A stretch of 13,728 bases of DNA from Planctomycetota bacterium (GTDB taxonomy: Bacteria; Planctomycetota; UBA1135; JALUZX01): NCBI GenBank assembly GCA_027011425.1, contig JALUZX010000066.1:1-13728 (forward strand), written 5' to 3'. The position numbers were made by a program, and so were the translations under genes. Positions 1 through 7,064 of the stretch are shown in pieces (position 1 is the first letter of the stretch; each line of letters begins with the position of its first letter). The notes under the pieces are model-generated. The model was not told the DNA's origin. It did not search any database and saw only the letters and a program-made list of their open reading frames with translations.

Positions 1-319
1 CCCGGGGAGGGGTTCCCCGGAGGACCAGGTGGCAGCCGAGCCCGAGCCGGGCGGCCACGGCCGCCGTGGCCCGGGCGTGGTTGGACTGGATGCCCCCGCA
101 GGTCACCAGGGTGTCGGCCCCTTCCCGGAGGGCCCGGCCCAGGACGAATTCCAGCTTCCGGACCTTGTTTCCCGAAAACTCCGTGCCCGTGGCGTCGTCG
201 CGTTTGACGAAGACCCGGGGAAGAGAGCTTCCCCGGAAAAACCGGGACAGGGGTTCCACCGGGGTGGGTAGCCGGGCCAGGCGGACCCGGGGAAATTCCG
301 TATGGAGCCCTTCGTCCAT
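1..319 (-). CDS. PLP-dependent D-cysteine desulfhydrase / ACC deaminase family enzyme (partial, 5' end only)
   Basis: The gene reads leftward from an ATG at 319-317 and runs off the window edge after 106 codons; the family is usually about 330 residues, so roughly one third is present. Visible family signatures are the substrate-domain opening VKRDDATGTEFSGNKVRKLE (residues 38-57), with K52 as the expected PLP Schiff-base lysine, then the GADTLVTCGGIQSNHAR stretch with S79 in the QSNH motif, then AVAARLGLGCHLVLRG. In characterised relatives (D-cysteine desulfhydrase and ACC deaminase) the lysine and this serine lie at nearly the same positions. The enzyme should be a soluble cytoplasmic fold-type II PLP enzyme degrading D-cysteine or a related small amino acid. 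Residues separating ACC deaminase from D-cysteine desulfhydrase are in the missing C-terminal part, so substrate is open. An in-frame GTG 18 nt upstream (337-335) is an alternative start; no strong ribosome site distinguishes them. It is divergent from the TPR gene. Confidence 0.9.
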   Translation of the reverse strand, partial: MDEGLHTEFPRVRLARLPTPVEPLSRFFRGSSLPRVFVKRDDATGTEFSGNKVRKLEFVLGRALREGADTLVTCGGIQSNHARATAAVAARLGLGCHLVLRGTPPR

Positions 320-398
320 GGAGAAAAGCCTGCACACTCCAGGGAAGAGGCGCAAGGAGGGTTTGCCGCCGGGGCCGGTAGGGGGCAGACTCGAACAC
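320..398. other. Divergent intergenic region between the PLP enzyme and the TPR gene
   Basis: These 79 bp must hold the 5' signals of both divergent genes. I see an AGGAGG at 355-360 on the plus strand and no convincing -35/-10 hexamer pair for either direction. If TTG 363 or ATG 318 were the true TPR start, the two genes would nearly abut or overlap. Confidence 0.5.
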
Positions 399-1808
399 AT
401 GAACCCTCACCCAAGGCGCCTGATCCGAGCCGGCCTGGGGCTCCTGCTTTTGGCGGGAAACCTGGAGGCCCATCCCCATTTCTCCCCGGCCCAGATGCTC
501 AAGCGAGTCCGGGAGATCGATACCATCCTGGCCCTCCGCCCGCCGGAGAGCCCCAAGGAAAAGGCCCTCCTCCTGGAAGAACAAGCCCAGATGCTCTTCC
601 CCCTGGGAAGGGTGGAGGAAGGAATCGCCGCCATGGAGGAGGCTCTCACCCTCCAGCCCAAGGATCCCACCCTCTACTACAACTTCGCCTCCCTCCTGCT
701 CACCAAGGACCTGGTTCGCGAGGCCCTCCCCTACCTCCGCAAGGGAGCCGCCCTCTCCCCCAAGGAGCCCCGGTACCAGGCCTTGCTCGCCCAGGCTCTC
801 GAGCGGGTGGGCCGGTGGGAGGAGGCGGGCCGGACCTGGAGGAAGGCCTCCCTGCTCGAGACCGACCCCTCTCTCAAGGCGGAGAAGCTCGGCTCCGCCG
901 CCAGGTGCATGGAAAAAGCCGGAAAACTCGAGGAGGCTGAAAAGCTCCTGGACCAGGCCGTGAAGGCCGCCAGGAAAAGCCCTTTGTGGTACCACGAGAG
1001 GGCTCTCTTCTTTACCAGGGCCGGCAAATTCGAAAAGGCCGCCGCCGACCTGGAGCGTGCGGTGAAGGTCTCCCAGGACGAAGAAGGGGACATCTTCGCC
1101 TGGCTCGTGGAGGAGGGGGAGGCATGGATGCGGGCCGGGAAGAAGGACAAAGCCGCCCGGGCCTTCCAGGCGGCGTTGAAAGAGATCCAAAAGGCCCTGG
1201 GCGAGGACCCGGCCTTCGCGGAAGACCTCTACTTCCACCAGGCCCGGGCCCTCCTGGGCCTGGGAAAACCGAAGGAAGCGGCGAAGGCATTGAATAAGGC
1301 CCTGGAGATCCTTCCCGGGGAACCGCCCTACCTGAAGCTGGGCCTCCAGGTCTTCAAGGCCGCCGGCATGCCGGCCGACCTGAAGCGGGTGAGGAAAGCC
1401 CTGGCGGCGGAAAGGGAAAAAGAGCGGGAGGCCCTGGAGGAGGACGCGGTGGACCGGGACCGGAGAATGCGGAAGGCCCGCCTCCAGGTGGTCCGGGCCC
1501 GGAAGCTCGTGGCCGCGTGGAAGGCCTTGCGCGAGGGAGGCGACGTGGCCAAGGCCCTCTCCGGGCTGGAGGCCCAAGGAAGGGCCGGAAAGTACCTGGC
1601 CGCCCGGGTGAGGGCGCTCTGGGACCTGAAACGGGGGAAACCCGCCCGGGTCCTGGCGGATCTCCAGGTCCTTCCCGCCCGGGTCCGGGCCGGCTCGGCC
1701 TGGGCCGCGGCGGTCCGCCTCCAGGCCTTGAAGGCCCTGGGCAGGGAAGACCAGGGGAAAAAGGACAGGGAACTCCTCCAGGCCTACCTGAACTCGGCCG
1801 GGAAATGA
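399..1808 (+). CDS. Exported tetratricopeptide-repeat (TPR) protein
   Basis: This 469-residue protein begins MNPHPRRLIRAGLGLLLLAG, a basic n-region plus hydrophobic core, with likely signal peptidase cleavage after NLEA (residue 24). The mature part is almost wholly helical repeats: clear 34-residue TPR units near residues 56-89, 90-123, 124-157 and 196-229, and weaker ones near 163-192, 236-265 and 276-307. Then comes a highly charged helix (about 328-370) and more degenerate helical repeats to the end. No catalytic motif is visible, so it is probably a periplasmic scaffold or binding partner. The reading frame stays open upstream to position 66, but the signal peptide argues for ATG 399. 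A purine run GGGGG at 381-385 lies rather far (13 nt) upstream; in-frame ATG 318 and TTG 363 (behind AGGAGG 355-360) are alternatives. The next gene, a NicO metal transporter, starts 14 nt after the stop, so a shared transcript and shared role are likely. Confidence 0.92.
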   Translation: MNPHPRRLIRAGLGLLLLAGNLEAHPHFSPAQMLKRVREIDTILALRPPESPKEKALLLEEQAQMLFPLGRVEEGIAAMEEALTLQPKDPTLYYNFASLLLTKDLVREALPYLRKGAALSPKEPRYQALLAQALERVGRWEEAGRTWRKASLLETDPSLKAEKLGSAARCMEKAGKLEEAEKLLDQAVKAARKSPLWYHERALFFTRAGKFEKAAADLERAVKVSQDEEGDIFAWLVEEGEAWMRAGKKDKAARAFQAALKEIQKALGEDPAFAEDLYFHQARALLGLGKPKEAAKALNKALEILPGEPPYLKLGLQVFKAAGMPADLKRVRKALAAEREKEREALEEDAVDRDRRMRKARLQVVRARKLVAAWKALREGGDVAKALSGLEAQGRAGKYLAARVRALWDLKRGKPARVLADLQVLPARVRAGSAWAAAVRLQALKALGREDQGKKDRELLQAYLNSAGK

Positions 1809-1809
1809 C

Positions 1810-1819
1810 GGGAAGGGAG
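1810..1819 (+). promoter_or_regulatory. Shine-Dalgarno deciding the NicO gene start
   Basis: The purine stretch GGGAAGGGAG ends 3 nt before ATG 1823 and its GGAAGG core is 6 nt away. An in-frame ATG at 1805 overlaps the TPR stop codon as ATGA but has no comparable upstream purine box. I therefore place the start at 1823, although the ATGA overlap could allow coupled initiation six codons earlier. Confidence 0.65.
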
Positions 1820-1822
1820 CCC

Positions 1823-3478
1823 ATGAGACAACGTCACACGGCACACCGGCGGTGGGGGTCGGTCCTGAGGTTCCTCCTCTTCTGCGCCCTTGCGGGCCCG
1901 CTTTGGGCGGAGCCCCACCTGGCGGGGGAGAACGCGGCGGACCACCTGGCCCTCCTGGAGCTGACCCCCAAGGGAATCCGGATCGACCTGGAGTTCGACC
2001 TGGCCGAGTTCCCCGCCGAGGCCCTTCGAAAAGCCATGGACCGCAACCGGGACGGGCGGATCTCCTCCAGGGAGGTTCGCTCCTGGCTGGGGAGGTCCGT
2101 GCGGCGCCTGCTTCCCAGGTTGAAGCTCCTGGCCGGGGGAAAACCCTTGAAACTCCGGGTCCTGCGGGAAGGCACCCGGGTGACCCTGGGCAGGAAGGAG
2201 ACCGGGCCCTACCCCTTGCGCTACAGCGTGGCCCTCTTCGCCGCCCTTCCCAAGGGACCTTTTCCCCCAGGGGAGATCACCTTCGAGAACCACACTTTCC
2301 CCAGCAACCCCGGTTTCATCCGGGCCTACCTGACCCCTCCCAAGGGGTACCGCGCGGCGGCGGACATCCCCCCCGCGGTGGACCTGGACAAATACGAGGC
2401 CCTCAACAAGAGGATCAACAAGAAGACGGGGAGCGCCTACGCCCTTCCCCGCAACCAGTGGCCGCCCCAGTTGAGGAAGATCACCTGGCGGATTCTCGCG
2501 GGGAGCGGGGAGGTCGCCGCAAAGGGCCCGAAAAAGACCCACCAAGGTCCCGCCGGCACGGAATCCAAGGCGCCGCCGAAGGCCAGCAACCCCATCAACG
2601 AAAAGATCCGGCGCTTCTTCGAGGAGGCAGCCCGGGGAAGGCTCTCCCTCCTCTTCCTCCTTCTCGCCATGATCTACGGGGCGGGCCACGCCTTGATGCC
2701 GGGCCACGGCAAGGCCATCACCGGCGCCTTCCTCGTAGGCCACAGGGGCCGGATTCGGGACGCCGTCCTCCTGGGCCTGGTGGTGACTTTCACCCACACT
2801 TTCGTTGTCTTCGGCCTGGGAATCGCCGCCGACCTCTACTCCGAGAGCATCGAGAACACCCCCGAACTCAGGGGAGCGGCCACCCGGGTCCTGGACATGG
2901 TCTCCAGCGGGTTGATTCTCGCCATCGGCCTCTTTCTGGCCTGGCGGTTCGGGAGAGGCCTGTGGCGGCAGAGAAAGGGAGGTGTTTCTCTCCCCCACTC
3001 CCACTCCCACGACCACCACCACGAGCACCCGCACCCGCACGACCACGAGCACGGACACGTCCATGCCCATGAACACCAGCATGGGCACGACCACGACCAT
3101 CCTCATACTCACGACCACCACCACGGGCACAGCCACGAGGTTCCCATCGATCCCAGGACGGGCCGGCCCAAGCTCTGGGAGGTCCTTTGGATGGGAATCT
3201 CCGGGGGGATCGTTCCCTGCCCCACGGGGCTCGTGATCGTGAGCCTGGCCTTCCGCTTCCACCGGCCCGGCCTGGGACTCCTGCTTGTGGTCTTCTTCTC
3301 CCTGGGCATGGCGGCCGTGCTCGTCGGGATCGGCGTGGGGGCAGTCAAGGGAGTGAACCTTGTCCTCACCTACGGGGGCAAGAAGGCGGAAAAGGCATTC
3401 CAGGTTCTCCCCCTCCTCTCGGCCTTGTTCATCACGGGCCTGGGGGCCTTCCTCCTCTGGGCCGCCTTACAGGTCTGA
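1823..3478 (+). CDS. NicO/RcnA-family nickel/cobalt transporter with exported EF-hand N-terminal domain and His-rich loop
   Basis: This 551-residue protein is probably a divalent metal (Ni/Co) transporter of the NicO/RcnA group in the inner membrane. A signal peptide (RFLLFCALAGPLWA, cleavage near residue 29) precedes an extracytoplasmic domain of about 200 residues that contains a canonical EF-hand loop, DRNRDGRISSRE (73-84, acidic/polar ligands at positions 1, 3, 5, 9 and 12). After a Lys/Pro/Gly-rich linker (230-258), transmembrane segments begin near residue 273. GAGHALMPGHGKA (287-298) is the NicO signature with two histidines in the first helix, and GGIVPCPTG (461-469) is the second conserved RcnA-type motif. 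Between them residues 392-438 contain 26 histidines mixed with Asp/Glu, a metal-binding cytoplasmic or lumenal loop. Several hydrophobic segments follow. RcnA-like proteins export Ni/Co, but some NicO members import, so direction is not settled. It is downstream of the TPR gene and closed by a strong hairpin. Confidence 0.92.
   Translation: MRQRHTAHRRWGSVLRFLLFCALAGPLWAEPHLAGENAADHLALLELTPKGIRIDLEFDLAEFPAEALRKAMDRNRDGRISSREVRSWLGRSVRRLLPRLKLLAGGKPLKLRVLREGTRVTLGRKETGPYPLRYSVALFAALPKGPFPPGEITFENHTFPSNPGFIRAYLTPPKGYRAAADIPPAVDLDKYEALNKRINKKTGSAYALPRNQWPPQLRKITWRILAGSGEVAAKGPKKTHQGPAGTESKAPPKASNPINEKIRRFFEEAARGRLSLLFLLLAMIYGAGHALMPGHGKAITGAFLVGHRGRIRDAVLLGLVVTFTHTFVVFGLGIAADLYSESIENTPELRGAATRVLDMVSSGLILAIGLFLAWRFGRGLWRQRKGGVSLPHSHSHDHHHEHPHPHDHEHGHVHAHEHQHGHDHDHPHTHDHHHGHSHEVPIDPRTGRPKLWEVLWMGISGGIVPCPTGLVIVSLAFRFHRPGLGLLLVVFFSLGMAAVLVGIGVGAVKGVNLVLTYGGKKAEKAFQVLPLLSALFITGLGAFLLWAALQV
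2996..3136 (+). repeat. CAC/CAT-rich tract encoding a 26-histidine loop
   Basis: In-frame low-complexity DNA in which CAC or CAT occupies 26 of 47 codons, separated mainly by Asp, Glu, Ser, Pro and Gly codons. It encodes the histidine loop between the two conserved halves of the NicO transporter. Such a tract is prone to length variation by replication slippage. On the opposite strand it reads as Val/Met-rich nonsense. Confidence 0.9.
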
Positions 3479-3497
3479 GACATCCCTCCGGCTCTCC

Positions 3498-3559
3498 AAA
3501 AAAAGCGGCGCCCCCCCTTCCCAATCAAGGCGGGGGCTTCCCCTTTCCGGTCTTTTTTT
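3498..3559 (+). terminator. Hairpin terminator after the TPR-NicO unit
   Basis: The inner stem is GCCCCCCCTT (3510-3519) pairing with 3527-3537 (one bulged C at 3531) around loop CCCAATC. An A7 tract (3498-3504) followed by GCGG can pair with CCG, bulged GT, then C and a T7 tract (3547-3559), making a longer composite stem ending in the U-run. It begins 20 nt after the NicO stop. The A7/T7 arrangement resembles bidirectional intrinsic terminators, although the U-run is 15 nt from the inner stem, so it is not a textbook one. Confidence 0.65.
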
Positions 3560-3640
3560 GCAAGAATATAGGAACCGGGAAGTCGAAAGCGGCATTGACG
3601 AACAGTTTCCGGGTTCTCCCACGCCGGCGATCCTAGAACC

Positions 3641-3646
3641 AGGAGG
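3641..3646 (+). promoter_or_regulatory. Consensus Shine-Dalgarno of the pseudo-gluzincin gene
   Basis: A perfect AGGAGG lies 6 nt before ATG 3653. It is the strongest ribosome site on the plus strand in this window and fixes the start. The leader between the hairpin at 3559 and this site (about 80 nt) shows no convincing -35/-10 pair; a TTGACG at 3595-3600 lacks a partner at normal spacing. Confidence 0.8.
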
Positions 3647-3652
3647 TTTCCC

Positions 3653-5404
3653 ATGCGGAAAAAGCGGAGCCTGGGTCTTTCCTTTCTCGTTCCCCTTGCC
3701 TTGCCCCTCATCTTGGCCCCCCGGGCTTCGGCCAAGGTTTACGTGGACAAGAAAGTGGGGTTCAAGATCTCGCTGCCCAAGGACTTCCAGGAAACTCCCG
3801 CCACGCGCTATCTCATCACCCGTTATTGCGTGGGCGCTTTCCGGCACAAGAAGGGGATCCCCACGGGCGAAGGGGACTACTATCCCCTCTACATGCTTTG
3901 TTTTCTCTTCCCCGCCCACCAGGAAAAGACCGTTACCAGCTCCACCACTCGAGAAAAGTCCGACCAGGGCGTGGATGACCTGCAGGACCTTAAGGAACTG
4001 GTCCGGCGCTTTTTCCACAGGCCCTACAGGAATTTCGACGAGCTGGCCAAGGACCAGATCAAGGGCTTCTACTTCGGGAAAGAGAACCACACCAAGATCA
4101 ACGGATGGGACGTGACCATCAAGGAGATGCATTTCGAGAAGGACAGGCGCATCAAGGGTCTCTGGCTCGTGGCCCTCTACAACGTCCATGGAGACCAGTT
4201 CGCCGTGCTCATGACCGCCCCGGAGAACAAGTTCCGGAAGCTGAAGAGCCAGATGCTCCGGACCTTCCGTTCCTTCAAGGTCTTGAACAAAAAGAAAGGG
4301 CTCTACCTGAAGGACGTGAAGCCCCCGGTCGAAACGGTGACAGAGGGATCCCTCACGAAGGATGAGCGGAAACTCCCCGTGGAAAAGCGGAACAAGGTGA
4401 TCCTCACCAAGGCGGAGAGGGTGCTGGCCAAGAAGATCGAGGATCTTCCCAAGGGCTGGACCCACATGAGGACCCCCCATTACCTGATCCTCAGCCACGT
4501 GGACCAGAGGTTCACCAAGAAGATCGCCAACCAGGCCGAGGCTATCCACCATTGGCTGGACAAGGAATTCGGAGACCTCAGCCTGAACGTGGTTCCCCCG
4601 GGGGTGATCCGGATCTACAAGGACATCAAGGACCTGGGAGACAAGGCGGACGGGTGGATCGTCTACCGGCCCGGGGCCATCCTGGAGATCACCCTTCTCA
4701 AGCAAACCGAGTCCGGGGATCGCAAGCAGGCCCAGTGGCGCGTGACGAGGGAGATCATCGACAAGTGGTTCACCTACAAGAACGAGGACCTCTGGAAACG
4801 CATGCCCGCCTGGATGACCGACGGAATCGTCCAGTATCTCTCCAGCGCCCAGCTCAAGGGAAGGCGGCTCGTCTTCAAGCCCGACCCGGAGGAGACCACC
4901 ACCCTCAAGGAAGCCTTCACCATGGACAAGATGGCCAGGAAGAAGGGAATGCCTGCCAACCGCATCAAACCCTTGAAGGACCTGGTAAAGATGACGAAGC
5001 GCCAGACCTACCAGGGCGGGGGATTCTACGCGCGTTACTTCTTTTTCTACCAGTCCGGGAGCTTCGTCCGCTTCCTCCTGGACGGGCCCGGCAAGAGGAT
5101 GAGAAAAACCAAGGGAATCCTGAAGAAATACATCCAGGCCCTGCTCAAGGAGATCGTGGAGGTGGAGAAGAAGGTCAAAGCCGAGCAGGAGGCGGAACGG
5201 CAAAGACAGGCCAAGATGGCGGACATGTCCGAAGAGGAACGCTTGAAGGCGGAAGACGAAGAATACCGGCGCAGGCGGAAAAGGGCCGTGGACGCCCTCC
5301 AGAAGGAAATGCTTGAGAAAGTATTCAAGATGACTTTCGGGACCCTGACGGACAGGGACTGGGAAATCATCCAGAAGAAGTGGGAAAAATTCGCGGGCAA
5401 GTGA
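3653..5404 (+). CDS. Secreted gluzincin-fold protein with degenerate zinc site (peptidase-MA/DUF1570-like pseudoenzyme)
   Basis: This 583-residue protein has a signal peptide (core GLSFLVPLALPLILAP, cleavage after RASA, residue 27). Residues 28-210 form a mixed alpha/beta domain starting KVYVDKKVGFKISLPKDF and ending MLRTFRSFKV, resembling PsbP-type domains (weak resemblance). Residues about 270-480 match the peptidase-MA-like fold of the next gene: THMRTPHYLIL, VIRIYKDIKDLGD, LEITLLKQ. Where the neighbour has the zinc motif HECNH, this one has REIID (366-370), and the WLEEGLAEY segment is WMTDGIVQY (387-395), so both zinc histidines and the ligand glutamate are lost. A charged coiled-coil-like stretch (about 489-555) is inserted before the family's C-terminal FG...W ending (562-578). 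It is probably a non-catalytic binding or chaperone partner of the active paralogue 17 nt downstream. The order of these two genes and their tight spacing imply one operon. Confidence 0.88.
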   Translation: MRKKRSLGLSFLVPLALPLILAPRASAKVYVDKKVGFKISLPKDFQETPATRYLITRYCVGAFRHKKGIPTGEGDYYPLYMLCFLFPAHQEKTVTSSTTREKSDQGVDDLQDLKELVRRFFHRPYRNFDELAKDQIKGFYFGKENHTKINGWDVTIKEMHFEKDRRIKGLWLVALYNVHGDQFAVLMTAPENKFRKLKSQMLRTFRSFKVLNKKKGLYLKDVKPPVETVTEGSLTKDERKLPVEKRNKVILTKAERVLAKKIEDLPKGWTHMRTPHYLILSHVDQRFTKKIANQAEAIHHWLDKEFGDLSLNVVPPGVIRIYKDIKDLGDKADGWIVYRPGAILEITLLKQTESGDRKQAQWRVTREIIDKWFTYKNEDLWKRMPAWMTDGIVQYLSSAQLKGRRLVFKPDPEETTTLKEAFTMDKMARKKGMPANRIKPLKDLVKMTKRQTYQGGGFYARYFFFYQSGSFVRFLLDGPGKRMRKTKGILKKYIQALLKEIVEVEKKVKAEQEAERQRQAKMADMSEEERLKAEDEEYRRRRKRAVDALQKEMLEKVFKMTFGTLTDRDWEIIQKKWEKFAGK

Positions 5405-5421
5405 AGCCCTGGGAGTCGACC

Positions 5422-6951
5422 ATGAGACCGAGCATCTTCCCGGGCCTGGCGGTGTGCACCCTGGCCCTCACCCTTTCTCTGCCCGCCCAGAAGGGCGGCG
5501 TCCTCGTCTTCAAGGACGGCCGGTGGATCCAGGCCCCGGAAATCCATGTGGAAAAAGACGCCTACCGGCTGGTCTATCCCCACGGCCAGGTGAAAGTGCC
5601 GACCAAGCTCCTCCTGAAGGCCGTTCTCCTCGACCCCACGGCCCAGATGAAAGGCCTCTCCTCGGCGGACAAGGCCAAGATGGAGAAGGGCCTGGTTCCT
5701 TACAAGGGAAGATGGGTTTCCCGCTCCCGCCTCGCCTTCATCCTGGCCAAGGAGAAGAAAAAGCTCAGGGCGAAGATGGAGGAGATCCGCAGGCACAGCC
5801 AGTGGCGGGACCGTTACAAGGAGACAACCAGGCACTTCGCCTTCGAATATACGATTCCTCCGGAGATTGCCCGCAACTACATCAACTTTTTCGAGGCCTA
5901 CTGGAAAGTCTTCAACAAGAGGTGGCGGATCCGCCAGCCCCCGCGCCTCGGGAAGCTCAAAATCTGCATTTACAACAACCAGAAGGATTTTCTCCGCATC
6001 GGCAACGGAGATCCGGGCACCCTCGGTTATTTCAGGTTCGTGGAACCTCTCGAGATCAACTTCTACCACGATCGCCGGGACGTCCAGTTGACCCTCTCCG
6101 TCCTCTGGCACGAATGCAACCACTACTTCATGTATCTCTTCGTCCAGAAGGGGGTGAACAACCCGAGCTGGCTCGAGGAGGGCCTGGCCGAGTATTTCGG
6201 AGGGAGCAAGTGGGATCCCAAGACCAGGAAGATGACCCCGGGCCTCATCCAGGAGGGGCGGCTCGTGGCGCTCCACGACGCCATGGACGGCAACGAATAC
6301 CAGAAACTGGAACCTCTCATGAGACAGGGTTCCCGCATCTCCTCCATTCAATACGCATGGTCCTGGTCCCTCTGCCACATGCTCTTTTCCAAGAAGAAAT
6401 ATGCGAAGGGTTTCAACAGGTTCATCGTGAAGATGGCCAAGGACAAGACCCTCAAGAAGGAGCCCTGGCCCGGCAACCCGGATTTCCGCTGGGTGAAACC
6501 CGACGTCCAGATCGCTCTCTTCAAGAAATGCCTCAAGATCAAGGACCTGGCCGCCTTGGAGAAGGAGTGGTATGCCTACATCAAGAAGATGAAGGTCAAG
6601 GGCGTGCGGGGCTACTACGAGGCAGCCTTGGACTGCGTGCGATGGAAGAGGCCGATCCGGGCCGGCCTCTACTTCAAGAAGGCCATGGAAATCGACCCCA
6701 ACTACATTTCCACCTACGAGGCCTATTCCCGCCTTCTCTACAGACAGGACAAGTACAAGGAAGCCCGGGAAATCGCCCAAAAGGGGATCGAAAGGGACCC
6801 CATCAATCCCACCTTCTACCTCGTCCTGGCCAGGATCGAGTGGGAGAAGGGGAGCAAGCAGAAGGCGGAGCGCCTTTGCAACCTGGCCATGGACCTGGCC
6901 CCGGACGACGTGGATGTCCGCTGGCAGGCCCAGCTCATCCTGGAGAAGTGA
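5422..6951 (+). CDS. Secreted gluzincin metallopeptidase-like protein with C-terminal TPRs
   Basis: This 509-residue protein has a signal peptide ending near LPA (residue 22). A short beta-rich segment follows (about 25-70, VLVFKDGRWIQAP ... GQVKVPTK), then a charged helix (103-135). The peptidase-MA-like domain spans about 138-390. Its zinc site is HECNH (H230, E231, H234), with WLEEGLAEY (250-258) supplying the third ligand E253, 19 residues after H234, the normal gluzincin geometry. Three consecutive 34-residue TPR units occupy 396-429, 430-463 and 464-497. It should be an exported zinc peptidase; substrate is unknown. ATG 5422 is chosen because it begins the signal peptide and has GGGAG at 5411-5415, 6 nt upstream. 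An in-frame ATG at 5380 overlaps the preceding gene and would bury the signal. It is paralogous to the upstream gene and probably co-transcribed and translationally linked with it. Confidence 0.92.
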   Translation: MRPSIFPGLAVCTLALTLSLPAQKGGVLVFKDGRWIQAPEIHVEKDAYRLVYPHGQVKVPTKLLLKAVLLDPTAQMKGLSSADKAKMEKGLVPYKGRWVSRSRLAFILAKEKKKLRAKMEEIRRHSQWRDRYKETTRHFAFEYTIPPEIARNYINFFEAYWKVFNKRWRIRQPPRLGKLKICIYNNQKDFLRIGNGDPGTLGYFRFVEPLEINFYHDRRDVQLTLSVLWHECNHYFMYLFVQKGVNNPSWLEEGLAEYFGGSKWDPKTRKMTPGLIQEGRLVALHDAMDGNEYQKLEPLMRQGSRISSIQYAWSWSLCHMLFSKKKYAKGFNRFIVKMAKDKTLKKEPWPGNPDFRWVKPDVQIALFKKCLKIKDLAALEKEWYAYIKKMKVKGVRGYYEAALDCVRWKRPIRAGLYFKKAMEIDPNYISTYEAYSRLLYRQDKYKEAREIAQKGIERDPINPTFYLVLARIEWEKGSKQKAERLCNLAMDLAPDDVDVRWQAQLILEK

Positions 6952-6954
6952 AAC

Positions 6955-6990
6955 CGCCGGGGAGAGGATAAACTCTCTCACTCCCCGGTG
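6955..6990 (+). terminator. Hairpin after the gluzincin pair (weak or factor-dependent terminator candidate)
   Basis: A perfect 8-bp stem CCGGGGAG (6957-6964) pairs with CTCCCCGG (6981-6988), extendable to 10 bp with one G-T pair, around a 16-nt loop. It starts 3 nt after the stop codon. No U-run follows, so intrinsic termination is doubtful; it may mark a factor-dependent end or protect the 3' end of the transcript. Confidence 0.45.
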
Positions 6991-7053
6991 AACCTGGGGC
7001 GTAGAGAAACGTTGGGAGCTGATTCGGCCCCGTCTGTTGTCGGCCCAAGACTC

Positions 7054-7057
7054 GAGG
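7054..7057 (+). promoter_or_regulatory. Shine-Dalgarno choosing between two ATGs of the toroid gene
   Basis: GAGG lies 1 nt before ATG 7059 but 7 nt before the in-frame ATG 7065. The normal spacing favours 7065, which yields MKHFFQAAFLFFLAPG, a standard signal peptide start. The difference is only two residues. Confidence 0.55.
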
Positions 7058-7064
7058 TATGGAC

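Noticed and set aside
66..398. N-terminal extension of the TPR protein by 111 codons
   Set aside because: The extension overlaps the PLP enzyme on the other strand, reads as Arg/Pro/Ser-rich sequence, and would bury a good signal peptide.
2996..3136. CRISPR-like or tandem repeat array
   Set aside because: Repetition is at the codon level only (CAC/CAT every other codon), with no constant repeat-spacer periodicity; it encodes the histidine loop.
1784..3262. Long open frame (492 codons) antisense to the NicO gene
   Set aside because: It is the Val/Met/Pro/Gly-rich mirror of GC-biased coding DNA, including the reversed histidine tract, and has no recognisable domain; the sense strand has clear motifs.
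3595..3600. TTGACG as a sigma70 -35 box for the pseudo-gluzincin gene
   Set aside because: No -10-like hexamer at 16-18 nt spacing; the nearest candidate is about 30 nt away.
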